This document shows positions 38,001 through 51,000 of a stretch of 64,000 nucleotides of DNA, piece by piece (the stretch's first letter is position 1; each line of letters begins with the position of its first letter). The notes below the pieces were generated by a model. That model did not search any database, was not told where the DNA came from, and saw nothing but the letters and a program-made list of their open reading frames with translations. Origin of the DNA: Gymnogyps californianus (Eukaryota; Chordata; Aves; Accipitriformes; Cathartidae); contig NC_059471.1 of NCBI RefSeq assembly GCF_018139145.2, forward strand, positions 214,291,494-214,355,493, written 5' to 3'. Made by a program: the position numbers and the translations under genes.

Positions 38001-41000
38001 AGCCTTTGGTGTGGTCCCTGGACAAGCCCATAAGACAGGCTGGCCACATCTCCTCCTTCCACAGTTAGGAAGCAAGGCTGGAAAACTTGAGCTGATCCCA
38101 GCTAACCGCACACCTCATTTAGGTGCTGGCTTCCTACAGCAAGATAGTCAGAAACGTCCTCAGATGCAACTTAATGTCTTTAATGGATCAAGAGCTGTCC
38201 AGAGGTTCCCTGGGAGAGGATTCTTCTTACATGAAGTGTTTCCATTACATAAATCTAGGCGAGTGCCTACAAGACTGTTTCTGCCGCACAGGATTGCCAG
38301 CCAGCAAAAACTAATCTGCTACCTGGAAGCCTAAAAAAAAAAAAAAAAAAAAAAGATAGACGCCCTCCTCTTTGCTGTGTTCAGAGCTTCCCTCTCCTTG
38401 TAGAGGAGTGGGGAACTGGTCCAAAGGATCTTTGCAGCCTCCACATCAACTCCTGTTAGGAGATTACGTGTATCATGCTCCCTTTGAACACTTCCAGTTT
38501 CTTGTCCCCAGTCCTAGTTGGAAGGTAACCGAGGACATCTCAGCTCTACACATTGACTCTACCACCAACCTCTCCTTTTAGCTTAATGAACACCTTTTGC
38601 TCAAACCTTCTTATAGCCATCTCCCACCCTGACAGAAATAAATATCCTCCTTCATCTCGAAGGACGCACACACTCCATTTAGACTGTTCTCCTCCAGCAG
38701 CACTGCTGGTGTTCCCCACCACCAGCAAAACTTCCTCGGTGCAGACCTAAGGCCACTGGTGCCTGCAGCAACCTCACACAAACGCATGCCTCACATATTC
38801 CGCTTGCGTGTGGGAGCCCAACTGCTCGCAGAGCAAAAGCGGCGCTGCTTGAGGCATTTGAGTTGTTACCACACAACAGGATTAGTTTTAATCCAGGCTG
38901 TCTAATGCACCAAGCTGTCAGCACAGCCCACGTGTTACTGCCAGACAGCTTTATTTACGGTCTTTTGGGGACTGTGTGTGCACTGAGCAGGTAGGAAAAA
39001 GCTTAACCACAGTCAAAGCGGAGGGTTCAGGGGTGTTGAGGAAAAGTAAATACTTGAGAGCACTGAAGTTGTACTGGGTAACATGGAGGGGATAGAAAAA
39101 GTCAATAAAAACCTCTTGAGATACTCAAATGGTACCTCCAAAACCAAGGGATCTAATTATCAGTGTCAAGTACAGAGGAGGGTAGGAAATAGCAGTAAAG
39201 CATCTGAATCACACAGAAGTGCTCACTTGGAAGGCAAGAACAGGTTTTCAGAGATTGGGACCTGACGCATCAGAGCGGCCAAGTGGGTCCAGTGGACATC
39301 CCAGGCCCCCTCTGGCATATTCTGCATCTGAACTAAAAGTGAGTGTACAGCTGGAATCAGTCCCCAGTCTGCAGTGTCATGCCACTGCTCTGGGTCTTTG
39401 GTCCCTGGAGATACCACTATTGCAGCAGGGTAAACACTGCTGTTATCATCCAGATCCAGGAGGTTCAAAGGTTTGCACCCCTGCTCAGAGCAGGGGACCT
39501 GACCACACACTTCACCATTTGAGGATGATCCTCAGTCCTCTCCTTACTTCTCCTCCCTGGTCCTAGGGGTGGAAAGGCCAAGCATGCCAAGGACAGGACA
39601 GCCCCTCAGGTTAGAGCTATTTTCAGCAGTATTTCCTCAAGGATTAGCAGCCAGCTCCCTTGGCTGCTTCAGGACGTGGGAATATTTGTTATGGAAATTT
39701 TGCACATCACAACAGGGCCAAAAGCAGCCTACACAGGTCCTCAGTTAAACTCAGCAGCTGGCACAGAGCATATTCTCCTGTAACTAAATTTGACCAGCAG
39801 AGTTCGGCAGGCCACTAAACAGACTTTAAAGGCCTCCAAGCAACATGCCTTTCCATTTCTAGACAGTGAATGAACACAAAGCATCAAGCTTAGACTAGTC
39901 AGTGTCTGCAACTAGTCATACACAAGTCAGCATCTAGATGGGCATCCAGAGAGGCATTTTCAAGCAAGAACACCCTCTTTTTCTCCCCGTCATTTCTTAA
40001 TGCTCCTCTTCAGGATTTTACCTGTGCTAAGAGATAGCTTCTGCAGTGTGCAAATTCATAGCATTTGCTTACCTAAAAGAAATTCTCCAGTATTTCTAAA
40101 GTCATACTTCAGAGTTATTAGACACAACTACAATGCTAGGACACTGCAGCCATCCAGAGGTTCCCTCTAGGGAGCTGCTTATGGGAATGGGGGAGGGAGA
40201 AGAGGGCTAGAGCAGTTTGGAGGTGGGGCACAAAGCTGAACCAGGCTTCATCTGCATGCTCTGACTCCAGCCAGCATCTCCCTTGCTCAGTCTGTACAGG
40301 CCCAGCAGCACCTCCAAGACCTTGGGTATCCACCTCCCGAGTCTTCCGCAGCTTAAACTCTGCTTTGCTCTCCTCCCTGCAGAAGTCCCCTACAGGGAGA
40401 GCACCTATAGACATGGCCTGCTGCTACCCTGCTAGAGCAATGGTGCACAAAGCATTTGTGGAGTTTGTTAGCTTTGAGTATGTGTAAGGCAACCATCATT
40501 CTCCAAAGCCTGCTTGAACCAAGATGAAGAATAAGACACTCCGATCTTTGATCTTAGGAGCCAAGCATCTTCAGAAGAGACAGCAACCTTTTAAAATGCA
40601 GTTTCCTGTGCTTAGAGGCAGTCCAAAGAGTAATCAAGAGCTGTTGGGCAAAGACGGAGGAACATAAGCATATAGGAGCCTTCGACTCTCCATTAGCTAA
40701 AAAACAGGTCATTCCTGGCTGCGGCAGCCTTTGGCTAAGAGCTCAGGCACAAGAGAGGCTGATCTCAGAATGGCTGTCTCCTGGTTTTTGGAAATACAAG
40801 AGTAATTGATTTTTTTAAAACTGTTCTGAACAGCTGGATGCTTAAAATAGCAACGTAGATTTAGGTGCTTTCCCTTCCTTTTTCTTTGCTTCTCCATTAA
40901 TGCAGCTGCTGCAGTCACACGTGGAGAACCACCCAGGGCAGTGGAGACAGGCATACCAACAGCAGATCAGGAGGGACTGCTGGAGCCCAAAACAAAGGAT

Positions 41001-44000
41001 AACTGCAGCAGTTTGCGTCAGTTGCAGGGATGCAAACAAGAGTTGGAGGGTCAGAAAGGAAGCAGCTGCAACAGGTTGTTTTTGCTCAAAGACCACGCAG
41101 GTAGATGGGTACTGGCTACACTGGGCAAAGACACAACTGTTCTTTCCTGATGGTTGGAGCAATGGCACTCACCACTGTCTGCAACATGAATTTGGTGCTT
41201 CCCTGGTATTCTGCCCTTCCTCCTCTGCAGGACTGCAAGAGACGCTTTTGCTCCTCAGGAGAATTGAGAAAAGCAACAAAGTCTGGTACAGCAATTAGAC
41301 CAGAAAATGAATCATATTTCTGGAGCCTGTATCAAACTGTACAAAGTTTACTAGCATCTTCCAAACTGTTTTGGAAGTTACTTAACACTCGAGATGAGGA
41401 TAGCAGTGTTTTCCTTCCCCAACCCTACAGCAGGATTGCATTGGACACGCCACTTGACTCCTACCTAACTTTTCCATTGTGGTCACTCTGGCCAGAGACC
41501 TGCACCAAGAGCAGTGCTTGGTGGATGAGATATTTAATCCTCAATTCAGGAACTAAATTAAAGCAACAGCAGAAACTCTTTTTAATTAATGAAAGCAAGA
41601 TTTCCTCAGAGGAGTGAACTGTTTCTGTAGTCTAAGCCAGCCTTCATGAGGGGCCAGCTACAGCTCAACAGAAGTTCGTTACTGCTCTGCAAGGTTAAAG
41701 CAAGCTGTCAATACACTAACATTTCCTTGCTTCTGCTCATTGCAGACGTGGCACATGAAGCTGAAGCTGTGCCCTGGGATGGCTGCAGTTGGGCTTTGAG
41801 TCCTTGTTGCTCAAAAGGGGAAAAATGCCAGTCCCTGAACCAAGAATATCTGGGTTCCTCTGCTGTCTCATCTGAATGACTTTAGCACTCTGTGCTTGGC
41901 TCCTCAGCTCTTTGAGAAAGAGCCATTAGGGAGAAAAGGTAGTCCCCACCAAACACATGCTGTCAGGACGCTGAACCTGCTCTGGAGACCTCTGGAGACT
42001 TCTGCAGCCTTTAAAGCCTCTCTCAGGTTTGAGAAGAGCCAGCCCTGCGACATCCCATCATTTCAACCCATCTCTTGTCATCTCATTCCCAGTCTGTAGC
42101 TGCTTCTGTTGTCTCACAAACCCAACCATCCTCTTCATCCTGTGCCATGACCCACTTGCACATGCTGAACACGAGCCTGAGTAAGAGCTCACAAGTCAGT
42201 GGGGTCTCCACACTAATCCTAGTTTGGTCCAAGTTTCACCAGCTCAGTCATCAGACCGGCTACTAAAAATACAAAGGAACAAGACTACCTTCAGAACAGA
42301 CTTAATGATTAAGGTCTTAAAGGTGGGAATGTGATTGGTATGAATAGGATGTATTTTCTAAAGTAAGACTGAATTCATCTTTATATTAGATAAGATAAAA
42401 CAGGCAAAGGGTTAATCCCCGCAGCCAGAGAAGCACTACTCTCCTGGAAGCTGGCTCTGCTCTTTCTGAAGAGAAGTGCTACCCTCTAGTGGGGCTGGCT
42501 GAGAAAGGCTTTTCTGAAACTTTTTCTCCATCTCAAGGCAGGAATCGAAAAAGAAAGAGGCCAGACAGGCACGCTTAAAATTGTTTTGGTTTCGTGTGGG
42601 GTTTTTTTGTTGGTGTTTTTTTTGTTTGGGTTTTGTTTTGGTTTTTTTTTTTTTTTTTTTTTTTAAATCAGCTGGTAACACCCTTCCCCCCCTCCAAACC
42701 CCACAAGTCATTTGAGAACTCAGTTTTGGGGCCAGGCTGTGTCCTGCTGATGCCTCCTACAGCTCAAGGCAAACGCAAGAACAACTCCATGTTTTGAACT
42801 GAAAGGCTAGGAAAAAAAAAAAACCCTAAAAGAACCCCAAAAAAGTCACTACCACTACACCCAAACACCTTACCTTATCATATGCATGTCCTGGGGTATA
42901 TTATCTGCCCAAGGAAGCATTCAGCCTTTCATCACCAACCTGCTATGCTCAAGTGTGCTTGGCAAGGCAGCAGTTACCTGCGACCTGGTGATGTCCCAGC
43001 ATTTAACATGCTTATCACTACCACACTCTGTGAGCTCCTTGGAGAAGGGATCACAGAAGCAGGCTGCTCACATGTTTTATCCCCGAACTGTAGTTTCGGC
43101 CATTTTCTTCTCCCCGTTCATAGCTGGGAGCAAACAAGCTACCTTTGTGCAGAGCAGCTGACACCTACCATATTCTCCGAAGACCAGGTACGAGTACTTC
43201 TTATGCTGCACGATCCAGGAGACAACTTTCACGCCAAGCCAGATCAGCAGCATCCCCAGCGTGGCATCAAGGATGAAATTAATAAGGTAGCTAAGAGCAG
43301 AAGATTCAGGTTTTAGTTGTGTTCTTAAGTCCTATTCGAAGTCTTTTATTTCAATATGGAAATCCATAAAAAAACCCCAGGATTTAAAAAATCCCCACTT
43401 AATAGTCCAAGCTCACTTCCTTTCTCTTTTATTGGATTTTCCTATGTCCTTACCAGCAATTTCTTAGTTTAAAAGCCTGTTCAGCAGAGAAGGGAGCAGG
43501 CTCCACCAACTCTCTGGCATTGCTCATTTATTCATATAGCATTAAATACTTCCTGGGCTAGCCTTGCTTAAGAGTTACCCCAAAAAAGGCAGCTTTCCAT
43601 TTGCAGCATCTTTTGTTCTTATTAGGATGAAATCCCAAGTTTCAGGGAAACAGAACCAAACACTTCTGGAATTTCATACAAGAAAATGGAAGCTTCTTGG
43701 ACGCCACAGCTGCTCTGCAAACTGCGCAGCAGAAGAGGCAAAAAGCCCATTTTACTGAGCAGCTGCAAGAGGCTCCTACGAGCAGAGAGACAGACCGAGA
43801 GGCAGAAGGGCTTGGGAGAGGTAACGAGCCCTGGCTCAACAGCAGGCATCCTGAGGTCCCCCAAAGCCTTCAGTTCAGGGTCCCCACTGCAGATCCAGGA
43901 GCTGAACCCATCGCCACCAGGAGATTTGGGCTCGACGGACTTGCTCTGAAGCTTTGGATGTTTAAGCCTCACTGGACAGAGCACCAGAGGCAGGAGACCC

Positions 44001-47000
44001 ACAAGGACCTTCTGGGGATTGCAGGGTCCAAGCTCTAATCCAGGTCTTGGTATTTTAATGAACTCCAGAGGAAAAAAAAAAAATATCACTCAGACTAATG
44101 TTTTCTGGCCAGTTTTCCATTATTGGAATATTCTTCTGCCCGATCAGGCCAGATTTCTACAGCATGAAGAAAATACCAAGCACAGAGCTACAGGAATGAA
44201 CATTTCCTTTTCCAGAACTTGATACTGCCTCTGAATAAAGACACTGAAAACAACAATCTGCTTTTGACATCCATTTTGAAAACGTGACATTAAGTTTTTC
44301 TACATCCAAAGGCTCAGACTAGCTTGTTACAGTTTCCAGCTGCTGAAATCAGAGTAGTCCAATACAAACATGAGGCTCTGGTGGTTTATACTGGGCAAGA
44401 CACACAGCATATGAGCCTCAAAGCCCAGGGACAGGGCTGTAGTTTTAAGCTGCCTGGTTCAGGATGACAAGTCAGGCAGCACAGGGAAATGTAAAGCACA
44501 CATTAAAGGAAAAAAAAAAAAAAAAAAAAAAAGAGGGCACTGCATAAGCACAAAACGGTTTGTTTTAAAACAGTGTCTGTTTAAAAAACAACTATAAATC
44601 ATTTTAGAGGTCATATTTAGCCCCAGCCAAATTTGGGTCTGTTTAAAGAAACATATCAAGGTGCAGCACTTTAATATATAAAAAGGAGATGGGCCAGAAG
44701 GTTTTCAGCAGCATTTTGAAGCCTAGAGGAGTTTCCTCAAAACAGGATAAAGTTAATTCTGAAACTAAATTTGTAGCTGCGAAGTGGCTGGTCTGAAGTA
44801 AAGGTGGCACTTCTACATTAAGTCCGAAGTCTGGCTTAGAAAGTGCCCAAACAGGACTACTGGATTACATGTGGTAGGTGCAACTGAATATCCAAAAAAA
44901 TATCCTTACATTGGACAAAGGCCTTCACCCACACAGTTAGGAAAGCACTCTCAATACTGCTCTGAGACCAGCCAAATTGCAGAGTCTGATGTGCAAACAA
45001 ATGGCACATTTAACAGTTGCAATTGCTTGGGACACCACTGCATTATCTACTGCAGCTTTTTGCCAGTATATTTCAAGGTGCTTTTAATCATCAGAAAAGC
45101 ACGGTTGCAGTACTTCATCTCCATCAGACCAGCAGACTGCAAAGACCAGAAGACAACCCAGACCCTGAAAATAAGCTCAGCATGGTTTATCCCCACATAG
45201 TACTTTGAATGGATCAGTTTCCACCGTGTATGACATTTTCCAACAGGCTTGCTTCTTCCTTTCACAGATGTAGGACGTGAATGCAAGCACCTTGTGTACT
45301 TACAGAGAGCAAGGGTCCTCTTCAGTGAGATCTGACAGAAAAACATTGGCAAAGTGGATGAAGAGGGCACCTATTGCTTGCTTGGAGGTATCATAAAACC
45401 TGGAGAAAAGAGGCAAAAAGATCTGTGCCTGGAGCACCAGCAGCAGGGCAGCCACCCAAGCAAAGGCTCTGCATGGATCTGCTTTCCTCCAAGATGCATT
45501 CCTGATGCCCAAGAAGTTGTACGTGGTGAAAAGGGGCAGTTTGGCCAACTCCAAATACTTAAAAAAAAAAAGATACCACTTCAGCACATAGCAGCTCAGT
45601 CTTGCAGATCTGCTGCTGAGTTTTAGCCTGCAGCAAAGCGCAGTTCACCCTCCAGCGCCCAGCCCAGCCTCCGATTCTCCAACCAGCAGTAAATGCAGGG
45701 AAGGTGTTCAGCTACTTACAATTTTTGCACCCATCCACAGGGAATTGGATTGAGTTCCCAAATTATTTTTAGAGGAAGAACCAAACTGAGGAGACTGACA
45801 GGCTTTTCATCACTAATGTTGGCTGGTAGCTCCATGCTGCCAAGCCGGCCTGACGGTACGCTGATCCCAACCACACACCCACCTCTCGGGAGCCCGTAAA
45901 TCCTACAATAGAGATGCTTTGTAGAGGTGTCTGAAGCTGACAGCAATACCCAGCTACCTTACATTAACATACAGCCAAACACGTCACCTGGTCTATGCCT
46001 GAGCTGGGTCAGGGGACACCAAAGTGATTAATCGAATTTAAGAAGAAAACTTGACCCTGTCTGGGAGACAGCCCACGTGCAGGTACGCCAGCAGATTGGA
46101 GGGGACCATAACCTCTTGGTTCAGTCACCTACAGTAACAACAAGCTTTTCTGGAGGAGCTAGGCAGGGAATTTTACTTCTAGGGAGCACCAGCTACTTTA
46201 TGGAGGTTTCCTTGGGAAGCAGCAGCAGAGCATTTCATTTAATGACTAAATACCATGCAGGATATTCAGAGGGCCTAGAAGATTGTTAGTATAAGAGAAA
46301 ATAACATTACATATACATGGTATTTTCAAGCTCCAAATTAAAAATCTCACCATATCCTCCAGGGACGCCTCTCTTCCTTTGGTTCCTTAAATCGTTTTAC
46401 TGCAAAGGAAATTAGAGAGGTTACATTAACCAGCAGAGCTGAACCGATACACGTGTGCAGTTTGCGCCAATCTTCACTGCAAAAGCGGTCAAAAAAAATC
46501 CGGAGGACCCTCAGCATTTGCCGGTCTAAAGCTGAGCAGAGCTGAAGGACCTGGCTCCAAACTAACCAGAGACAATGCATGCACCCACAGGTCAGAAGGA
46601 TGAACAGCAGAGATGTTTGGGAGGTAGGTATGTGCTTCTGGCATCCTTCAGCAGCAGCATTTTCATGCCATGGGAAGTGACCTAAGGGAAGCAACCTAAG
46701 GGAAGCTAGGGAGGGTTCATCGCTACCTACCAGCCCTAATAATTCTTCCAGGCAAATTGAAATTATGGTAGCGACAGTGAAACGATATGGCCCAAGAGTC
46801 CATCAAGCTTTTGAGTCACAGCTGTGCAATAAAGCCATCTCCTCCTTGCAGCTAACAGGACCAGAGGACCTTTGAGGAAGCAGGACCTTGCACACATCTC
46901 CAGCATAAAGGTACCAGTGCCAAACCCCCAAACCCTGCGAGCTGGCATGGCTCCAAGCTTGTGCCAGCTTAGTATTAAAACATTATTTCGCTACACAATA

Positions 47001-48019
47001 TTTTGCATGCCCACTGGTTACCACTGTGGAGCAGCAGTCCGAGACACATGGCTTCAGTACCACCAACCGTATGCCCTGAAAAAGATATTTGAAGCAACTC
47101 TTCCTTCCTTGAAAGGATTCAGGGTCAGGCTGGACGGGGCTTTAAGCAACCTGACCTAGTTGAAGATGTCCCTGCTCATTGCATGGGAGGTTGAACTAGA
47201 TGACCCATAAAGGTCCCTTCCAACCCAAACCATTCTGTGATTCTTTAAACGAAGTCCCTCTGGCCATAGAGGAGTTTGCTCCTTGCAGCCCTTTACGTCT
47301 GTCCTCCTCTAAGGAGTCCTCCAGTGCTGTCTATTGCAGTTGCTGCTCCGAGCTTTCTCTAATTACTACCTGGAGATAACAGCAAGTTGGATTTTTACTT
47401 AGTTTTGGTCAGAGTGGAGTCTGAGCATTGCAGAAGCATCTCAAAGGGTCCCACTTAGTTTCTCACAGAGATTTGATGCTCTCCTTGGGTTCAACCAGCT
47501 TTTACATGCAAAAATAGGAGCTGCTAATGGAAAAGTACCAAGTACCACATCCCATGCGGAAGTCATTTTTTACTGTTTTGCTGCCATTCCAGCTAGGAGC
47601 CCATTTTATAAAGTACCAGCTACCAGGCCAACTCTTCTCCCTTTAAACCCACAGGTACCAATGCTCTGGAACAAGCAGACCTGGAAGAGGCTTTTCCACT
47701 ACATTAGATTAATTAGAAGAAAAAAAACCCCACCAAAGTAAAGGGCATTCAGTGGCACTGTCTCGTTTTGTGGCAAGGCGAACAGCTACATCTAGAGCTA
47801 GAGACATCATTACAGCTGCTGCCCCAAGCATGCTGCCTCCAAACCTCAGGCAGACACAGAGGGTGCAGATCCCCGACCTTGCCTCTGCTGCTGGAACCAG
47901 TCTCCTCCTCACCAGTGCTAATGAACTCAAGATGGACGGCAGGTTAATTCTGCCACAATCAGTTCCCCAAACACGCTGCCAGCTTGAATAGGATTCAGAG
48001 TTAAAAATAGTGAGCTGCG

Positions 48020-48051
<32 letters not shown>

Positions 48052-51000
48052 TGTCGTGGTTTCACCCCAGCCAGCAACTAAGCACCACGCAGCCGCTCAC
48101 TCACTCCCCCCACCCGGTGGGATGCGGCAGAGAATTGGAAAAAAAAACCCAACAAAAAAACCCCCAACCTTGTGGGTTGAGATAAAGACAGTTTAATAGG
48201 AAAGAAAGGAAGGAAAAACAATGATAATATGAGAATAATAATACTAAAAGAATTAGACTATACAAAACAAGTGAGGCACAATGCAATCGCTCACCACTTG
48301 CCAACCGATGCCCAGTCAGTTCCTGAGCAGCAATCCGCCCCTCTCAGCCAACTCCCCCCAGTTTATATACTGGCAATGATGTCATATGGTATGGAATATC
48401 CCTTTGGCCAGCTTGGGTCAGCTGTCCTGGCTGTGTCCCCTCCCAGCTTCTTGTGCCCCTCCAGCCTTCTTGCTGGCTGGGCATGAGAAGCTGCAAAATC
48501 CTTGCCTTAGTATAAACACTGCTTAGCAACAACTAAAACCATTAGTGTGTTATCAACATTATTTTCCTACTGAATCCCAAACATTGCACTATACCAGCTA
48601 CTAGGAAGAAAATTAACTCTGTCCTAGCCGAAACCAGGACAGAGGGAAATGGAAAAAAATAATAATTCAGTGCATCCTCTCTAACTCCTGACAGTCCAGC
48701 CAGGGACGCGAGCTGAGCGGCTGCTTGGTGGTGCCATCTAGCGAAACCAGGAGCCTGAAAGCAGCAGGACACATGAGAATGAATCAATGAGCAATGTACA
48801 ACCTTGTTAGAGAAACCACCCCAAGAGTACATATTGTAGGCATTAATCACCAAATCCTTCTATACATCCCAGCTGTGCCTGATACCAGGCAGATCACTGC
48901 AACAAGTACTGAAGAGTACACAGACTGCAGAAGCCCAAGCAGACCATCAGTTAATCTATTTTATCATCACTAAGTCTTCACCCTTGGGAGCCCTGTAGCC
49001 TACTCTGCTCCTTTAAAAAGCAACCAAAAGCCAGAACAGACACACACCATCCCACTTGCCACAGCTATTCTTCCTTCATCCCCCCCCAGCTACATGTAAT
49101 CAGCCACTGCCTTCAAATTTACAACCAAAGGGACTTTTTTCCACTGCTGACAGTTCTTGGCACATGAGGACACTTCCCAGGGCCACTTGAGGACATGAAG
49201 ACAGGGACCCGGAGTGCCACAGATGAAAGCAGGGACATCAAAGCCACATGCTTCTGCCTGCTCTCCAGTGGGTAAGGAGATGCACTTTTATAGACACAAG
49301 TTTCCTTAGTGCCTGCGGGATGAACAGGGCACAAGCAACACCTCTGGTCCATTTTAGATCACTAACACTGCCGATAAAGCCAGCACAATTTTAAACACAA
49401 CTTGGTATCCAGCTCTCTTTCCAGATTTACGCTCCACCCACTGGTTAGTCTTTCAGTTAATGAAACTGTGGAGAAGCTAACAGCTTCTGTCCAAGTAAAA
49501 ACTGCCCTTTTAGAGCCAGGAACTGATCTAATCCAGGCACACCACAGTAGCTGGTCCCACGGGCATCCCAGAAGATACCCACAGGGAATCTGAATGGCTC
49601 AGGTTATGACTTGAAACAAGGCTTTTTCCTCCCCTGCTCGGTGGGGAAATACACAGCTTTGACAGCACAACTCATACAGGCTCCAGGTACCAGAAGGCAA
49701 ACCCACCTCCAAAAGCAGAGTCAGCGGCAGGCTCAGTAAAGACTGGGAAGAAGCACCAAACTATTACCTGGATACAGCTGATTTCCAAATAAAGGGCTCT
49801 CTGCTGTTCTGCATCTAGATGGTAACTAACTGAGCTGTTCAGTCCAGCTGTACCTGAGCACTCAGCCTGCCAGCTGGAGCCCTACCATCTGCCCCAAGGG
49901 ACAGCCTGGGCTCCTTCCCCTGGGAAATGCCTTCCTGGTCCAGCCTGGAAGGATGCAGGAACTTCCCTGCCAGGAGCCTCAACATTTCAGAAGTACAACT
50001 TTGTATTTCTTTTACTGGTGTCGTGGTTTAACCCCAGTCAGCAACTCAGCACCACGCAGCCGCTTCCCCCTTCCCCCTCCCAGTGGGGTGAGGAGGAGGA
50101 AAGAGGGGGGAAAAAAAAAGTAAAACTCATGGGTTGAGATAAGAACAGTTTAATAACTAAAGTAAAATACAATACTAATAATAGTAATAATGAAATATAA
50201 TAATAATAATAGTAATGAAAAGGAATATAACAAAAAAGGAGGGGGAGGAAGGGAAAACAAACAAACAAAAAAACCACCAGTGATGCACAATGCAATTGCT
50301 CACCACCCGCTGACCGATGCTCAGTTAGTTCCCGAGCCACGATCCGCGCCGCCCGGCCAACTCCCCCCTGTTTATATACTGGGCATGACGTTCTATGGTA
50401 TGGAATATCCCTTTGGCTAGTTTGGGTCAGCTGTCCTGGCTGTGCTCCCTCCCAGCTCCTTGCACACCTGCTTGCTGGCAGAGCATGGGAAACTGAAAAG
50501 TCCTTAGCTTAAGATAAGCGCTACTTAGCAACAACTAAAACATCAGCGTGTTATCAACATTATTCTCACACTAAAACCAAAACACAGCACTGTACCAGCT
50601 ACTAAAAAGAAAGTTAACTCTGTCCCAGCCAAAACCAGGACAACTGGCAAGGTGACAGGGCGATATATGAAGACGATCCCCCTAACCTCAGGACTTCGGT
50701 CAGGCACACGCAGGGTTTTCAGAGCCCACTCTCAAATCCACAGAAAACCCGCACTCCAACGACCTGATCTGCTATTGCCATTAACAAGTAACGAAGCAGC
50801 AGTCACGTCAAGTTACACCAGGCATTGCTGCAGCAGTTTGTGTCCTATCCCTGTCCAGAAAAAAACCCGCCCGGTTTCTCTTACCCAGCTGAATCCCACC
50901 ACAAGATATCCCTGCAGCAATGACTTCCATCAGCGCAAACAAGGTCTATCATCACTGATGCCCTTCAAAGGGCCATGTGCCTTTCACCCACCCACAAGCA

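Noticed and set aside
40900..41617. Plus-strand frames of 132-170 codons
   Set aside because: They lie in STIMATE-like intron 4, overlap each other in two frames and show no domain.
42594..42797. Frame of 67 codons rich in F and W
   Set aside because: It is a translated poly-T tract.
48052..50642. A provirus bounded by two LTRs
   Set aside because: The two LTRs have different perfect target duplications and no viral genes between them.
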